Source of the DNA: Agrobacterium larrymoorei | GTDB taxonomy: Bacteria > Pseudomonadota > Alphaproteobacteria > Rhizobiales > Rhizobiaceae | Reading direction: 5' to 3' | NCBI RefSeq assembly: GCF_005145045.1 | Contig: NZ_CP039691.1 | Location: 818,001-882,000 of the forward strand | DNA length: 64,000 nucleotides | Shown here: piece after piece, positions 8,963 through 18,198 of the stretch | Position numbering within the stretch: position 1 is the first letter of the stretch | How the letters are laid out: every line of letters starts with the position of its first letter | Notes under the pieces: model-generated | The model's input: the letters and a program-made list of their open reading frames with translations, nothing else | The model's database searches: none | Told to the model about the DNA's origin: nothing | Made by a program: the position numbers and the translations under genes

Positions 8963-9856
8963 TCAGGGCTCGGCGGGAAACTCCTCAAGCATCCACTCTC
9001 GAAATGCCTTGATCTTCGGAATATTGCGGCGGCTTTCTTGATAGACGAGCCAGTAATCCCGGCCATCATTGCAAACCAGATCGAAGGGCTGCACGAGCCG
9101 GCCAGCTGCGAAATCTTCGGCAAAATGCGCGGGGTTGATGATGGCGACGCCGTGCCCCGCCATCGCCGCCTGCGCTTCAAGATTCTGGAAGCCGAAGCTG
9201 CTGCCGGTGCGCTCTTTCAACTCCGAAGCATCCACGCCCGCTTCCGTGAACCAGTGGCTCCACCAAGCATCGTTCGGGCTGATAATGGTCAGTTTCAGAA
9301 GATCGGCGGGGGTTTTTAGTTCGCCCACCTTTTCGAGCAAAAGAGGGCTCATGACGGGCGCAAAATCCAGCCTCATGATGCGGTGACCGATCAGCCCCGG
9401 CCACTCTCCCGTGCCCCAGCGGATGCCGATATCGACATTGTCACGATTGAAATCCACGATGTCGTTCGACAGCGCCAGATGCACCGCAATCTTCGGATGT
9501 CTGGCCTGAAACACCCCAAGCCTTCGCGCCAGCCACTGTTGCGCAAATGTGGGTGTGGGGGACACGATGAGGACCTCCGACGTCTGCGTGCGTGCCTCCG
9601 CAACGGCAGTTTCCAGAATTGAAAACGCCGCATTGGCCTGCTGCGCCAAGCGCTCCCCCGTAGAGGTGAGTGAAACCTGCCGGGGTTTGCGTGTGAACAG
9701 GGACGTGCCAACGAACTCCTCCAGCAGCTTGATCTGGTAGCTGACCGCCGTCTGCGTCATACCCAATTCATCGCCAGCCTTGGTGAAGCTGAGGTGACGT
9801 GCAGCGCTTTCGAACACCCGCATGGCATTGAGCGGAAAATTCCGCGACATTTTCAT
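8963..9856 (-). CDS. LysR-family regulator, GcvA-like
   Basis: A 297-residue LysR regulator. The N-terminal winged helix has LNAMRVFESAARHLSFTKAG, then GMTQTAVSYQIKLLEEFVG as the recognition helix region. A two-lobed effector domain follows. FPLNAMRVFESAARHLSFTKA resembles the GcvA/AmpR branch. The gene lies directly upstream of puuD-guaD on the same strand and close to the xdh genes, so it may control purine catabolism; this is inference from position. The ATG at 9856 is preferred to the far upstream starts, which would add an unconserved tail. Confidence 0.85.
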   Translation of the reverse strand: MKMSRNFPLNAMRVFESAARHLSFTKAGDELGMTQTAVSYQIKLLEEFVGTSLFTRKPRQVSLTSTGERLAQQANAAFSILETAVAEARTQTSEVLIVSPTPTFAQQWLARRLGVFQARHPKIAVHLALSNDIVDFNRDNVDIGIRWGTGEWPGLIGHRIMRLDFAPVMSPLLLEKVGELKTPADLLKLTIISPNDAWWSHWFTEAGVDASELKERTGSSFGFQNLEAQAAMAGHGVAIINPAHFAEDFAAGRLVQPFDLVCNDGRDYWLVYQESRRNIPKIKAFREWMLEEFPAEP

Positions 9857-9960
9857 GGATAAGTTCTCTTCATTTATGTCGGCAGACGTTTCATTGGTTA
9901 TGCCAGATAAAATAAGGCATTCTTCCTTCATAGCATTAAAAGAGCTTAGGAGAAACGAAG

Positions 9961-10191
9961 ATGGGTGCAGTCGCCTTGAGCGCCTGGCTACGCCTTTTCG
10001 CGTGGCTATGGGACGTGGACTGGTTTTCGAAGGCTGGAAGCCAGGCGGATGAGATTCTGGAGGATGACCTGAACGATCACGTCAAACGCGACCTCGGCAT
10101 CATGGATGGCCGAGACCGGATCGGGCCGGAAAACGTGCGCCAAACCGATGAACTGAGAGAAGCACTTCTGCGGCAACCAAGGCCGCTATGA
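9961..10191 (+). CDS. Small protein, possibly DUF1127-like
   Basis: A 76-residue protein with an excellent ribosome site (AGGAGA at 9948-9953, 7 bases before the ATG), divergent from the LysR gene. The N-terminus is aromatic (LRLFAWLWDVDWF) and the C-terminal half is charged. The segment DHVKRDLGIMDGRD recalls the xxRDIGL tail of DUF1127 small proteins, which bind RNA or affect phosphate and stress physiology in Agrobacterium, but the match is weak. It ends 15 bases before the convergent toxin-antitoxin pair. Function unknown. Confidence 0.6.
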   Translation: MGAVALSAWLRLFAWLWDVDWFSKAGSQADEILEDDLNDHVKRDLGIMDGRDRIGPENVRQTDELREALLRQPRPL

Positions 10192-10205
10192 CGGCAGTGT
10201 GAGTG

Positions 10206-10502
10206 TTACGCGGCTCTTTCTTCAGGGGCGACCGAAAGACGTAAGCCTAACGCCTTCATCACTCCGATGAGGGTCGAAAGCTTGGGGTCGCCCTTTTCAC
10301 TGAGCGACTTATAAAGCGCTTCCCGGGTAATGCCCGCTTGCTTGGCGACCTGGCTCATGCCTTTGGCTTTCGCGATGTTGCCGAGGGCCATGGCAATGAC
10401 CTTCGGATCGCCATCCTCGAACGAGGCTTCCAGATAGGCGATCACGGCTTCATTGCCATTGAGGTAATCGCTCGTATCCCAATCGGTCACTTCTACTTTC
10501 AT
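10206..10502 (-). CDS. HigA-like addiction module antidote
   Basis: A 98-residue protein of the probable addiction-module antidote group (TIGR02684/COG3636 type). It starts with the typical WDTSDYLNGNEAVIAYLEASFEDGDP and continues with a helix-turn-helix: GMSQVAKQAGITREALYKSLSEKGDPKLSTL. It binds DNA and the partner toxin encoded just upstream. The ATG at 10502 lies within bases of the toxin stop (TGA at 10504-10506), so the two are translationally coupled. The order toxin then antitoxin is the HigBA arrangement, the reverse of the yefM-yoeB pair in this window. Confidence 0.85.
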   Translation of the reverse strand: MKVEVTDWDTSDYLNGNEAVIAYLEASFEDGDPKVIAMALGNIAKAKGMSQVAKQAGITREALYKSLSEKGDPKLSTLIGVMKALGLRLSVAPEERAA

Positions 10503-10503
10503 C

Positions 10504-10791
10504 TCAAACCTCGGCTGCAATCTTGATGGCGCGTTCGATGTCTCTCGTCTGAGATCCCTTGTCTCCACCGCACAGCAGAATAACTATCTCGTTTTGCCTT
10601 CGCGTGAAATAAACCCGGTAGCCCGGCCCGTAATCGATCCGCATTTCGCCAATGCCATCGAAAAATTTCACGTCGCCGAGAAGTCCCAGCGAAAGACGGT
10701 CAATACGAACCTGAATCCTTGCTTGCGCTCTTTTATCTCGCAGGGACGTAAACCAGTCCGAGAAGATATTCGTTTTCCGAATTCTGATCAT
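10504..10791 (-). CDS. HigB-like toxin, RelE/ParE superfamily
   Basis: A 95-residue protein of the addiction module killer type (TIGR02683/COG3657). It has IRKTNIFSDWFTSLRD, RIQVRIDRLSLGLLGDVK, GIGEMRIDYGPGYRVYF and the C-terminal LLCGGDKGSQTRDIERA. This family has the RelE/ParE fold and is expected to act as an mRNA interferase. The ATG at 10791 gives the usual family start (MIRIRKT). The pair sits between the LysR regulator and xdhC and probably entered the purine cluster as a unit. Confidence 0.85.
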   Translation of the reverse strand: MIRIRKTNIFSDWFTSLRDKRAQARIQVRIDRLSLGLLGDVKFFDGIGEMRIDYGPGYRVYFTRRQNEIVILLCGGDKGSQTRDIERAIKIAAEV

Positions 10792-10838
10792 AATATGCGC
10801 AGTCGTTTCAATGGATGTCAATATTTGTAATGTTTAGA

Positions 10839-11666
10839 TTACAGATTTTGTTCTGATAAAGTATTCTCAGTAGCATATTTGTGGATCGCACACAGTACCT
10901 CGGCTGCCACCAAGGCCGCTATGACGGCGGGGCGTTTGTCTTTGACGAGGTTGCCGCCGATGGGCAGGGTCAGGTGTTCGAGAGTGGTCGTTCCGCCTTC
11001 GCGGGAAAGCCAGTTGGCGAAAGTCGCACGCTTGGTTTTGGAGCCGATCATGCCGACGTAAGACAGGTCGTCTCTCGCCAGCGCTTCCTTTGCGATCAGG
11101 AAATCCAGCGCGTGGTCGTGGGTGACGATGATGGCGGCACCGCCGGGGGGAATGTCTTTCACCATCGCTTCCGGCATGGCCGTGAGGTGCGCCGCAACGC
11201 CTTCGGGCAATCCGTTCAGTTCCGCACGGCGCGTTTCAATGACCGAGATGGAGAGCGGCAAGAGCGAGAGGGCCTGCGCCAAGGCCTTGCCGACATGCCC
11301 GGCACCGAAAATGAAGATTGACGGGCGATGTTCCTCAGCCTGCTTCAGCCGCGCCGAAAGAGCATCCGCCATAGCCCGCGTCACCTTGGTAAAGCGCAAC
11401 AAGGTCCGCCCGCCGCAGCACTGGCCGATCTCAGGGCCGAGCGGAATGTCTAGCGTCTCGATGCTCGTCTTGCCTTCCAGCATGGCGCGGGCATGATCGA
11501 TTGCCATGTACTCGAACTGCCCACCGCCGATGGTTTCCCAAAGGCCAGTGCCGGACACCAGCATGAAGGTCCCGGCCTCTCTCGGCGACGAGCCTTTTAC
11601 CGCCTCGATCTCGACGAGCACCGCAGGGCCACTATCGGCGAGGAAGGAAGCCAGCGTCTTCGGCAT
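10839..11666 (-). CDS. xdhC: Xanthine dehydrogenase accessory protein XdhC
   Basis: A 275-residue XdhC/CoxI family protein that binds molybdenum cofactor, supports its sulphuration and loads it into XdhB. The N-terminal domain has VEIEAVKGSSPREAGTFML and GGGQFEYMAIDHA, followed by the conserved IGQCCGGRTLLRF. The C-terminal half is a Rossmann fold with IFGAGHVGKALAQAL and VGMIGSKTKRATF. It starts nine bases after the stop of xdhB and is clearly in one operon with xdhAB. It acts in the cytoplasm. Confidence 0.93.
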   Translation of the reverse strand: MPKTLASFLADSGPAVLVEIEAVKGSSPREAGTFMLVSGTGLWETIGGGQFEYMAIDHARAMLEGKTSIETLDIPLGPEIGQCCGGRTLLRFTKVTRAMADALSARLKQAEEHRPSIFIFGAGHVGKALAQALSLLPLSISVIETRRAELNGLPEGVAAHLTAMPEAMVKDIPPGGAAIIVTHDHALDFLIAKEALARDDLSYVGMIGSKTKRATFANWLSREGGTTTLEHLTLPIGGNLVKDKRPAVIAALVAAEVLCAIHKYATENTLSEQNL

Positions 11667-11675
11667 CGGCTTGCC

Positions 11676-14015
11676 TCACACCTTCTTCAACCGCTCTACA
11701 GCCATCAGCACGCGTTCCGGCGTGGCTGGTGCATCCAGACGGGGGCAGACCTTGTAGTCGGCGACGGAGGCGATGGCCATGGACAGGGCTTCCAGAACCG
11801 AGATGGCGAGCATGAAGGGGGGTTCGCCGACGGCTTTGGAGCGGCCAATCGTCGGTTCGGCGTTTTCGGCCCATTCCGCCAGCTTCACATTGAAGATTTT
11901 CGGGCGGTCGGAGGCCAGTGGAATTTTGTAGGTGGAGGGCGCGTGGGTTCGCAGCCGCCCCTTGGCGTCCCACCACAGTTCTTCCGTCGTCAGCCAGCCC
12001 ATGCCCTGCACGAATCCGCCTTCGATCTGGCCGATATCGATGGCCGGGTTCAGCGATTTGCCGACATCGTGGAGAATATCGGTGCGCTCCATCATATATT
12101 CGCCGGTCAGCGTATCGATGGTGACTTCGGAGCAGGACGCGCCATAGGCGAAGTAATAAAACGGCGTGCCGCGCCCGGCGGCGCGATCCCAATGGATTTT
12201 CGGGGTTTTGTAAAAGCCTGCGGCGGAAAGCTGGACGCGGGCGAAATAGGCCTGACGGATCAGGTCGTTGAAGCTGATTTCCTCACCGCCGATGCGAATG
12301 CGGTTGGGCAGGAAAACGATGTCGTCTTCGGTCACATTCCATTTTTCAGCGACAAATTTGATCAGCCGTTCCTTGATCTGGCGGGCCGCATCAAGTGCCG
12401 CCATGCCGTTGAGATCGGTTCCGGAAGAGGCAGCGGTGGCAGAGGTGTTCGGTACCTTGCCCGTGGTCGTGGCGGTGATTTTCACCCGGCTGATATCGAC
12501 CTGAAACGTATCGGCAATGACCTGCGCGACCTTGGTGTAAAGGCCCTGACCCATTTCCGTGCCACCATGGTTCAGGTGAATGGAGCCGTCATTATAGACA
12601 TGCACCAGCGCACCTGCCTGATTGAACGCGGTCATGGTGAAGGAGATGCCGAATTTCACCGGCGTCAGCGCAATGCCTTTGCGCAAAATCGGGCTTGTGC
12701 GGTTGAATTCGATGATGGCTTGCCGCCGCGCCTGATAATCGCTGGAGGCTTCCAGTTCCTCCACCACGCGGGCGATGATGTTGTCTTCCACTTCCTGATG
12801 ATAAGGCGTGGTGGTGCGGCCCGAGCCGGTCTCTCCGTAGAAATTCAGCTTGCGGACGTCTAGCGGGTCCTTGCCCACGGCATAGGCGATTTCCTCGATG
12901 AAGCGTTCCGCACCCAGCATGCCCTGCGGGCCACCGAAACCACGGAAAGCCGTGTTGGAAACGGTATGCGTTTTCAGTGGCTTAGAGGCCAGCTTTACAT
13001 GCGGATAGAAATAGCTGGAATCGGCATGGAACAACGCACGATCCGTCACCGGGCCAGAAAGGTCAGAAGAGAAGCCGCAGCGCGCCGCGTAAGTCGCGTC
13101 CACCGCATGGATGCGGCCTTCCTCATCGAAGCCGACTTCGTAATCGACCTTGAAATCGTGCCGCTTGCCGGTGGCTACCATGTCCTCATCGCGGTCGGGA
13201 CGGATTTTGACGGCGCGCTTCAGCCTCTTTGCGGCGATGGCGCAGAGCGCTGCAAACTGGTTGCCCTGCGTTTCCTTGCCACCAAAGCCGCCGCCCATGC
13301 GGCGCACCATGACGGTGACGGCGTTGGAAGGAATTTCAAGAATATGGCTAACGATGTGCTGGATTTCGCTTGGGTGCTGGGTGGAGCTCCACACCGTCAC
13401 CTCGTCGTCTTCGCCCGGCACTGCCATGGCGATATGGCCTTCGAGGTAGAAATGCTCCTGTCCGCCAATGCGCATCGAGCCGGTCAGGCGGCGCGGGGCG
13501 ACGTCCATTTCGACTTCGGCGTCCCCACGTTGCAGCACCATGCCGGGTGTCACCAGCGGCTCGCCGTTTTCCAGCGAGGTGTCGATATCGGTGAAGTGGG
13601 GCAAATCCTTGTAAGTGATCTTTGCCCTGCGCGCAGCATGCCGCGCAATATCGCGGGTCTCGGCAAAGACGGCGAAGATTGGCTGGCCGTGAAACTCCAC
13701 CAGCTTTTCCGCCAGCAACGGCTCGTCATGGCGACCGCCCGAGGATACGTCGTTTTCGCCGGGAACGTCTTTGCCGGTCATCACCCATAGCACGCCGGGC
13801 GTTGCTTCCACATCAGCCAAATCCATAGAGAGGATTTCGGCATGGGCGCGGTCGGAAAGGCCGAGAGCGCCGTGGATCAGGCCTGCAGGCTCGGGAATGT
13901 CATCGATATATTCGGCGCTTCCGGTGACGTGCTTATGCGCTGAATCATGGCGAAGCGAGTCATGCATCTTGCCATCGACTTCGGTTTTCTGACGGTCGAA
14001 TGTGGTGGTGTCCAT
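11676..14015 (-). CDS. xdhB: Xanthine dehydrogenase, molybdopterin-binding subunit
   Basis: A 779-residue large subunit. It binds the molybdenum cofactor and oxidises hypoxanthine and xanthine to urate. Signatures visible are the N-terminal aldehyde oxidase/xanthine dehydrogenase a/b hammerhead domain (HKHVTGSAEYIDDI), GGGFGGKETQGNQ and FRGFGGPQGM in the cofactor-binding region, and GGTEMGQGLYTKVAQV. The active-site Glu is expected in the C-terminal VGEPPFMLA segment. Length and motifs match bacterial XdhB. It is separated from xdhA by 186 bases that carry a hairpin repeat, and is followed immediately by xdhC. Confidence 0.95.
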   Translation of the reverse strand: MDTTTFDRQKTEVDGKMHDSLRHDSAHKHVTGSAEYIDDIPEPAGLIHGALGLSDRAHAEILSMDLADVEATPGVLWVMTGKDVPGENDVSSGGRHDEPLLAEKLVEFHGQPIFAVFAETRDIARHAARRAKITYKDLPHFTDIDTSLENGEPLVTPGMVLQRGDAEVEMDVAPRRLTGSMRIGGQEHFYLEGHIAMAVPGEDDEVTVWSSTQHPSEIQHIVSHILEIPSNAVTVMVRRMGGGFGGKETQGNQFAALCAIAAKRLKRAVKIRPDRDEDMVATGKRHDFKVDYEVGFDEEGRIHAVDATYAARCGFSSDLSGPVTDRALFHADSSYFYPHVKLASKPLKTHTVSNTAFRGFGGPQGMLGAERFIEEIAYAVGKDPLDVRKLNFYGETGSGRTTTPYHQEVEDNIIARVVEELEASSDYQARRQAIIEFNRTSPILRKGIALTPVKFGISFTMTAFNQAGALVHVYNDGSIHLNHGGTEMGQGLYTKVAQVIADTFQVDISRVKITATTTGKVPNTSATAASSGTDLNGMAALDAARQIKERLIKFVAEKWNVTEDDIVFLPNRIRIGGEEISFNDLIRQAYFARVQLSAAGFYKTPKIHWDRAAGRGTPFYYFAYGASCSEVTIDTLTGEYMMERTDILHDVGKSLNPAIDIGQIEGGFVQGMGWLTTEELWWDAKGRLRTHAPSTYKIPLASDRPKIFNVKLAEWAENAEPTIGRSKAVGEPPFMLAISVLEALSMAIASVADYKVCPRLDAPATPERVLMAVERLKKV

Positions 14016-14059
14016 TTCAGTTCTCTCCTCCGTTTCGGAGGGTGGATATAGTTTCTACG

Positions 14060-14177
14060 CCCTCATTCCTGTGCCTGTCACAGGAATCCAGTACGGCCAA
14101 GTCTTTGGACGCAGAAGAGTTATTCACGGCGCAGACGCGCCGTGGCTGGATTCCTGTGACAAGCACAGGAATGAGGG
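14060..14177. repeat. Palindromic mosaic repeat inside the xdh operon
   Basis: Two 32-base arms, 14060-14091 and 14146-14177, are inverted copies with one mismatch. Each arm is itself a hairpin (ATTCCTGTG, 5-base loop, CACAGGAAT). The centre has another perfect hairpin, CACGGCGC/GCGCCGTG at 14125-14144. The architecture resembles the RIME-type elements elsewhere in the window (shared AAGTCTTTGGACGC-like centre). It lies between xdhA and xdhB and would fold in the operon mRNA. Confidence 0.75.
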
Positions 14178-14201
14178 AGGAGTGGGAATGTGCGCCAGCC
14201 A

Positions 14202-15668
14202 TCATGCCACCTCCTCGAAACGCTTGATTTCCTGCGGCTTCCCCGAAGTCTCCAGAAAGAACCGCGTCAACAGGTTCTTCGCCGTCAGCATTCGGTATTC
14301 GGCAGTCGCGCGCCAGTCGGTCAGCGGCTGGAAATCCGTGTCGATGGTGTCACGCGCAGCATCGATTGTCTCTTGAGTCCAAGCCTCGCCCCGCAGTGCA
14401 TCCTCCAGAGCCGTCGCCCGCTTCGGCGTTCCCGCCATGCCGCCAAAGGCGATGCGGATGTCCTCTACGGTGCCGTCAGCTGCGAGGGTTAGATGATAGG
14501 CCGCGCAGAGAGCGGAAATATCCTCATCCCGGCGCTTGGAAATCTTGTAGATGGCGAAGTGGGTGTCCGGCTTTGGCAGCGGCACCTCGATCTTCTCAAC
14601 GAACTCGCCGGAAAAGCGGTCCTGCTTGCCATATTCGATGAAGAATTTTTCAAGCGGCAGAGAGCGGCTGCCGGAGGCGGAACGTAGCGTCAGCGTCGCG
14701 CCAAGCGCGATTAGCGGCGGTGGAGTATCGCCAATGGGGGAGCCATTGGCGATGTTGCCGCCGATGGTGCCCATGTTGCGCACCTGCTGGCCGCCGAGGC
14801 GGTCGATCAGCCGCCCGAAGGCCGGAATATGCTTTGCGAGCGTCCCGAAGGCCTGGCTGTAAGTCACGCCAGCACCGATGGAAATCGCTTCATCCGTCAC
14901 CGAGATCGATTGCAACTCGCTGAGGTGATTGATGAAGATGACCGTGTTCAGCGCCCGCATCTGCTTCGTCACCCACAGGCCGACATCGGTCGAACCGGCA
15001 ACGATGGTCGCCTTCGGCTCAGCGGCATAGGCGGCTGCGAATTCCGAAAGACCCGCCGGAATGATGGTCCGACAGTCATCTTTGATAACAGTAATCGTCT
15101 CGTTCAGCGGAATGGCCCAGAGGCGGGACATGATGCTGGCGCGGTCGCGCTCTATTGGGTCGAACAGCGTGCTGGGCCGGGCCGCAGTCACGCTTTCCGC
15201 TGCCTTGATGATCGGCTCGTAGCCCGTGCAGCGACAGAGATTGCCTTGCAGCGCCTTCTCGATTGCCGCGCGGGATGGCTTTTCAGTGGAAAGCCACAGG
15301 CCATAAAGCGACATGACGAAGCCCGGCGTACAGAAGCCGCATTGCGAGCCGTGAAAATCCACCATGGCCTGCTGCACCGGGTGAAGCGCGCCATCCTTGC
15401 CCGCCAGATGCTCCACCGTCACAATATGCGTGCCGTGCAGCGAACCGAGAAAACGAATGCAGGCATTGACAGTTTCATACCGCAGCGAGCCCTCGAAGAG
15501 ACGCCCGACAAGCACCGTGCATGCGCCGCAATCGCCCTCGGCGCAGCCTTCCTTGGTTCCTGTCAGTCTCTTTCGCAGCCTCAGATAATCGAGCAGCGTC
15601 TCCGTTGGGCCGAAGTCCTTCAGAATGACGGTCTCGTCATTGAGGATGAAGCTGATTGCGTCTTTCAT
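14202..15668 (-). CDS. xdhA: Xanthine dehydrogenase, iron-sulphur and FAD subunit
   Basis: A 488-residue small subunit. An N-terminal plant-type [2Fe-2S] ferredoxin domain has CAEGDCGACTVLVG; a second [2Fe-2S] domain has QCGFCTPGFVMS and GNLCRCTGYEPI. The FAD domain follows, with VAGSTDVGLWVTKQ and RNMGTIGGNIANGSPIGDTPP. It carries electrons from the molybdenum centre in XdhB to FAD and NAD+. The ATG at 15668 is preferred to 15713 because the latter would overlap bdhA and add no conserved sequence. The operon order is bdhA, xdhA, xdhB, xdhC. Confidence 0.95.
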   Translation of the reverse strand: MKDAISFILNDETVILKDFGPTETLLDYLRLRKRLTGTKEGCAEGDCGACTVLVGRLFEGSLRYETVNACIRFLGSLHGTHIVTVEHLAGKDGALHPVQQAMVDFHGSQCGFCTPGFVMSLYGLWLSTEKPSRAAIEKALQGNLCRCTGYEPIIKAAESVTAARPSTLFDPIERDRASIMSRLWAIPLNETITVIKDDCRTIIPAGLSEFAAAYAAEPKATIVAGSTDVGLWVTKQMRALNTVIFINHLSELQSISVTDEAISIGAGVTYSQAFGTLAKHIPAFGRLIDRLGGQQVRNMGTIGGNIANGSPIGDTPPPLIALGATLTLRSASGSRSLPLEKFFIEYGKQDRFSGEFVEKIEVPLPKPDTHFAIYKISKRRDEDISALCAAYHLTLAADGTVEDIRIAFGGMAGTPKRATALEDALRGEAWTQETIDAARDTIDTDFQPLTDWRATAEYRMLTAKNLLTRFFLETSGKPQEIKRFEEVA

Positions 15669-15690
15669 GCACTGCCTACATTCTTTGTGG

Positions 15691-16467
15691 TTATTGGGCG
15701 GTCCAGCCGCCATCTATGGATATATGCGTTCCGGTAATCTGCCTGGCCGCGTCGCTTGCAAGGAACACGGCGGTTGCCGCCACGTCTTCCACGCTGACGA
15801 ATTCCTTCGTTGCCTGCAGGCGCAGCAGCACGTCGCTCTTAACCTCGTCCTCGCTGATGCCGCGTGACTTTGCCGTATCCGGTATCTGCTTTTCCACCAG
15901 CGATGTCAGCACATAGCCGGGGCAAATGGCGTTGACGGTGATGCCGGTTTCGGCAAGCTCAAGTGCTGCGGATTTCGTCAGCCCCATGATACCATGTTTT
16001 GCCGCAACATAAGCGGATTTGTACGGTGAGGCGACAAGGCCGTGTGCGGACGCGATATTGATGATGCGGCCTTTCCCGGCAGCCTTCATCAGCGGTATCA
16101 CGGCGCGCATGGTGTGGAACGAACTCGTCAGGTTGATGGCGATGATCTGGTCCCATTTTTCCGGCGGAAACTCTTCCACCGGCGCGACATGCTGAACGCC
16201 TGCATTGTTGACCAGCACATCGACCGAGCCGAGCTTCTCATGCGTGGTTTTCACCAGATCGAAAATTTCCTCCGGCTTCGTCATGTCGGCGGGGTGGTAC
16301 AGCACGCGCGTTCCGCTTTCAGCCTCCATCAGCAGCCGCGTGCTTTCGATGTGATCTTCGTCCCCAAAGCCGTTCAGCATCACGTTGCAGCCATCATTGG
16401 CGAAGGCCTGCGCAATCCCTAAACCTATACCACTGGTCGATCCTGTTACGATCACTGTCCGTTGCAT
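15691..16467 (-). CDS. bdhA: 3-hydroxybutyrate dehydrogenase
   Basis: A 258-residue short-chain dehydrogenase. It has the NAD-binding TGSTSGIGLGIA near the start, NNAGVQH, the catalytic Ser in NIASAHG, YVAAKHG (YxxxK), and a substrate lid ending with ITGTHISIDGGWTAQ. The sequence matches the D-beta-hydroxybutyrate dehydrogenases of rhizobia, which convert 3-hydroxybutyrate from storage polymer to acetoacetate in the cytoplasm. It ends 22 bases before xdhA and may share its transcript. Divergent from glpK. Confidence 0.9.
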   Translation of the reverse strand: MQRTVIVTGSTSGIGLGIAQAFANDGCNVMLNGFGDEDHIESTRLLMEAESGTRVLYHPADMTKPEEIFDLVKTTHEKLGSVDVLVNNAGVQHVAPVEEFPPEKWDQIIAINLTSSFHTMRAVIPLMKAAGKGRIINIASAHGLVASPYKSAYVAAKHGIMGLTKSAALELAETGITVNAICPGYVLTSLVEKQIPDTAKSRGISEDEVKSDVLLRLQATKEFVSVEDVAATAVFLASDAARQITGTHISIDGGWTAQ

Positions 16468-16638
16468 GCGTTCCCCTTTTATCCAACGTCACTACGGCTC
16501 GTATTTCAAGTTATGCTTAAACCGGGTGAACTGGCAATTGGATTTCACGCCCTATTAAATTGAAGGACAGCCCAGAGTGGGTTGACTTTGTTCACGCCTC
16601 ATATTGTGTTGCGCCAAACTGATTTTCGGGAGGAATAC

Positions 16639-18132
16639 ATGGGCGGCTACGTTCTCGCCATCGACCAGGGTACAACATCGACGCGCGCTATCGTATTTGA
16701 CGGCTCGATGAAGGTGGCAGGGACCGGGCAGAAAGAGTTCCGGCAGATTTTCCCCAATTCCGGCTGGGTGGAGCATGACCCGGAGGAAATCTGGGAAACC
16801 GTCGTCTGGTCCATCAAACAGGCGCTGGAAAAGGCTAACCTCAAGGCGTCCGATATTTCCGCCATCGGCATCACCAACCAGCGCGAAACCACGCTTTTGT
16901 GGGAGCGTGAAACCGGCAAGCCGCTGCACAATGCCATCGTCTGGCAGGACCGCCGCACGGCAAAATATTGCGACAAGCTGAAGAAGGCCGGTCACGAGAA
17001 GCTTTTCACCAAGCGCACCGGCCTGCTGCTGGACCCTTATTTTTCCGGCACCAAGCTGTCCTGGCTTCTGTCCAACGTGAAGGGCGCGCGCAAGCGGGCG
17101 GAGAAGGGCGAGCTTTGCTTCGGCACGGTCGATACCTTCCTCATCTGGCGTCTGACGGGCGGCAAATCCTTCGTGACGGATGCGACGAATGCGGCGCGCA
17201 CCTTGATGTTCAACATCGAAAAGAACGTCTGGGACAAGGAGCTGTTGGATATCCTCGACGTGCCGAAATCGGTGCTGCCCGAAGTGCTGGATTGCGCCGC
17301 CGATTTCGGCGTGGCCGATGCCGAGCTGTTCGGCGCGGAAATCCCGATCCTCGGCGTGGCGGGAGATCAGCACGCTGCCGTCATCGGTCAGGCCTGCTTC
17401 CAGCCCGGCATGTTGAAATCCACCTATGGCACGGGCTGCTTTGCCCTGCTCAACACGGGTGAAGACATTGTTCGCTCCAAGAACCGGCTGCTGACGACGA
17501 TTGCCTATCGTCTCAATGGCAAGTCCTATTACGCGCTGGAAGGCTCCATCTTCGTGGCCGGTGCCGCCGTGCAGTGGCTGCGGGATGGGCTGAAGATCAT
17601 CGGTTCCGCGCCGGAAACGGGTGCGCTGGCGGATAAGGCCGATCCAGCGCAGGAAGTCTATCTCGTGCCCGCCTTCGTCGGCCTCGGCGCGCCATGGTGG
17701 GATGCGGAAGCGCGTGGCGCGATGTTCGGGCTCACCCGTGGAACGGGCCCGGCGGAATTTGCCCGCGCCGCACTCGAGGCCGTTTGCTACCAGACCGGCG
17801 ACCTGCTGGACGCCATGCACAAGGACTGGAAGAACGCCAATGGCGATACCGTTCTGCGCGTGGATGGCGGCATGGTGGCTTCCGACTGGACGATGCAACG
17901 TCTCTCCGACCTCATCGATGCGCCGGTCGACCGCCCGGTTATCCTTGAAACGACCGCGCTGGGCGCCGCATGGCTTGCGGGCAGCAGGGCAGGGGTGTGG
18001 CCTGGCATGAAGGAGTTTTCCGAGGCCTGGTCTCGCGACCGTCGCTTCGAGCCGCAGATGGAAGAAGAGGTGCGTGAGCGCAAGCTGAAGGGCTGGAAAA
18101 ACGCCGTTCGGCGCACTCTTAGCAATGCCTGA
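16639..18132 (+). CDS. glpK: Glycerol kinase
   Basis: A 497-residue FGGY-family kinase that phosphorylates glycerol to sn-glycerol 3-phosphate. It has the ATP phosphate loop [13 protein letters not shown] at the start, [24 protein letters not shown] in the central adenosine site, and the C-terminal [18 protein letters not shown] signature region. GGGAGGAATAC immediately precedes the ATG at 16639, which gives the usual N-terminus; the upstream frame from 16582 is not conserved. No glycerol transporter or glp regulator is adjacent. Confidence 0.95.
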   Translation: MGGYVLAIDQGTTSTRAIVFDGSMKVAGTGQKEFRQIFPNSGWVEHDPEEIWETVVWSIKQALEKANLKASDISAIGITNQRETTLLWERETGKPLHNAIVWQDRRTAKYCDKLKKAGHEKLFTKRTGLLLDPYFSGTKLSWLLSNVKGARKRAEKGELCFGTVDTFLIWRLTGGKSFVTDATNAARTLMFNIEKNVWDKELLDILDVPKSVLPEVLDCAADFGVADAELFGAEIPILGVAGDQHAAVIGQACFQPGMLKSTYGTGCFALLNTGEDIVRSKNRLLTTIAYRLNGKSYYALEGSIFVAGAAVQWLRDGLKIIGSAPETGALADKADPAQEVYLVPAFVGLGAPWWDAEARGAMFGLTRGTGPAEFARAALEAVCYQTGDLLDAMHKDWKNANGDTVLRVDGGMVASDWTMQRLSDLIDAPVDRPVILETTALGAAWLAGSRAGVWPGMKEFSEAWSRDRRFEPQMEEEVRERKLKGWKNAVRRTLSNA

Positions 18133-18198
18133 AATGCTACAGTACCGTAAACGCTGAAAAAATGTATAGTGTCCGCTGTTCAAGGGGAGGAACAGCGG

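Noticed and set aside
11493..12863. 456-codon plus-strand frame opposite xdhB and xdhC
   Set aside because: Complement of conserved xdh sequence, no motifs, and it spans the xdhB-xdhC junction.
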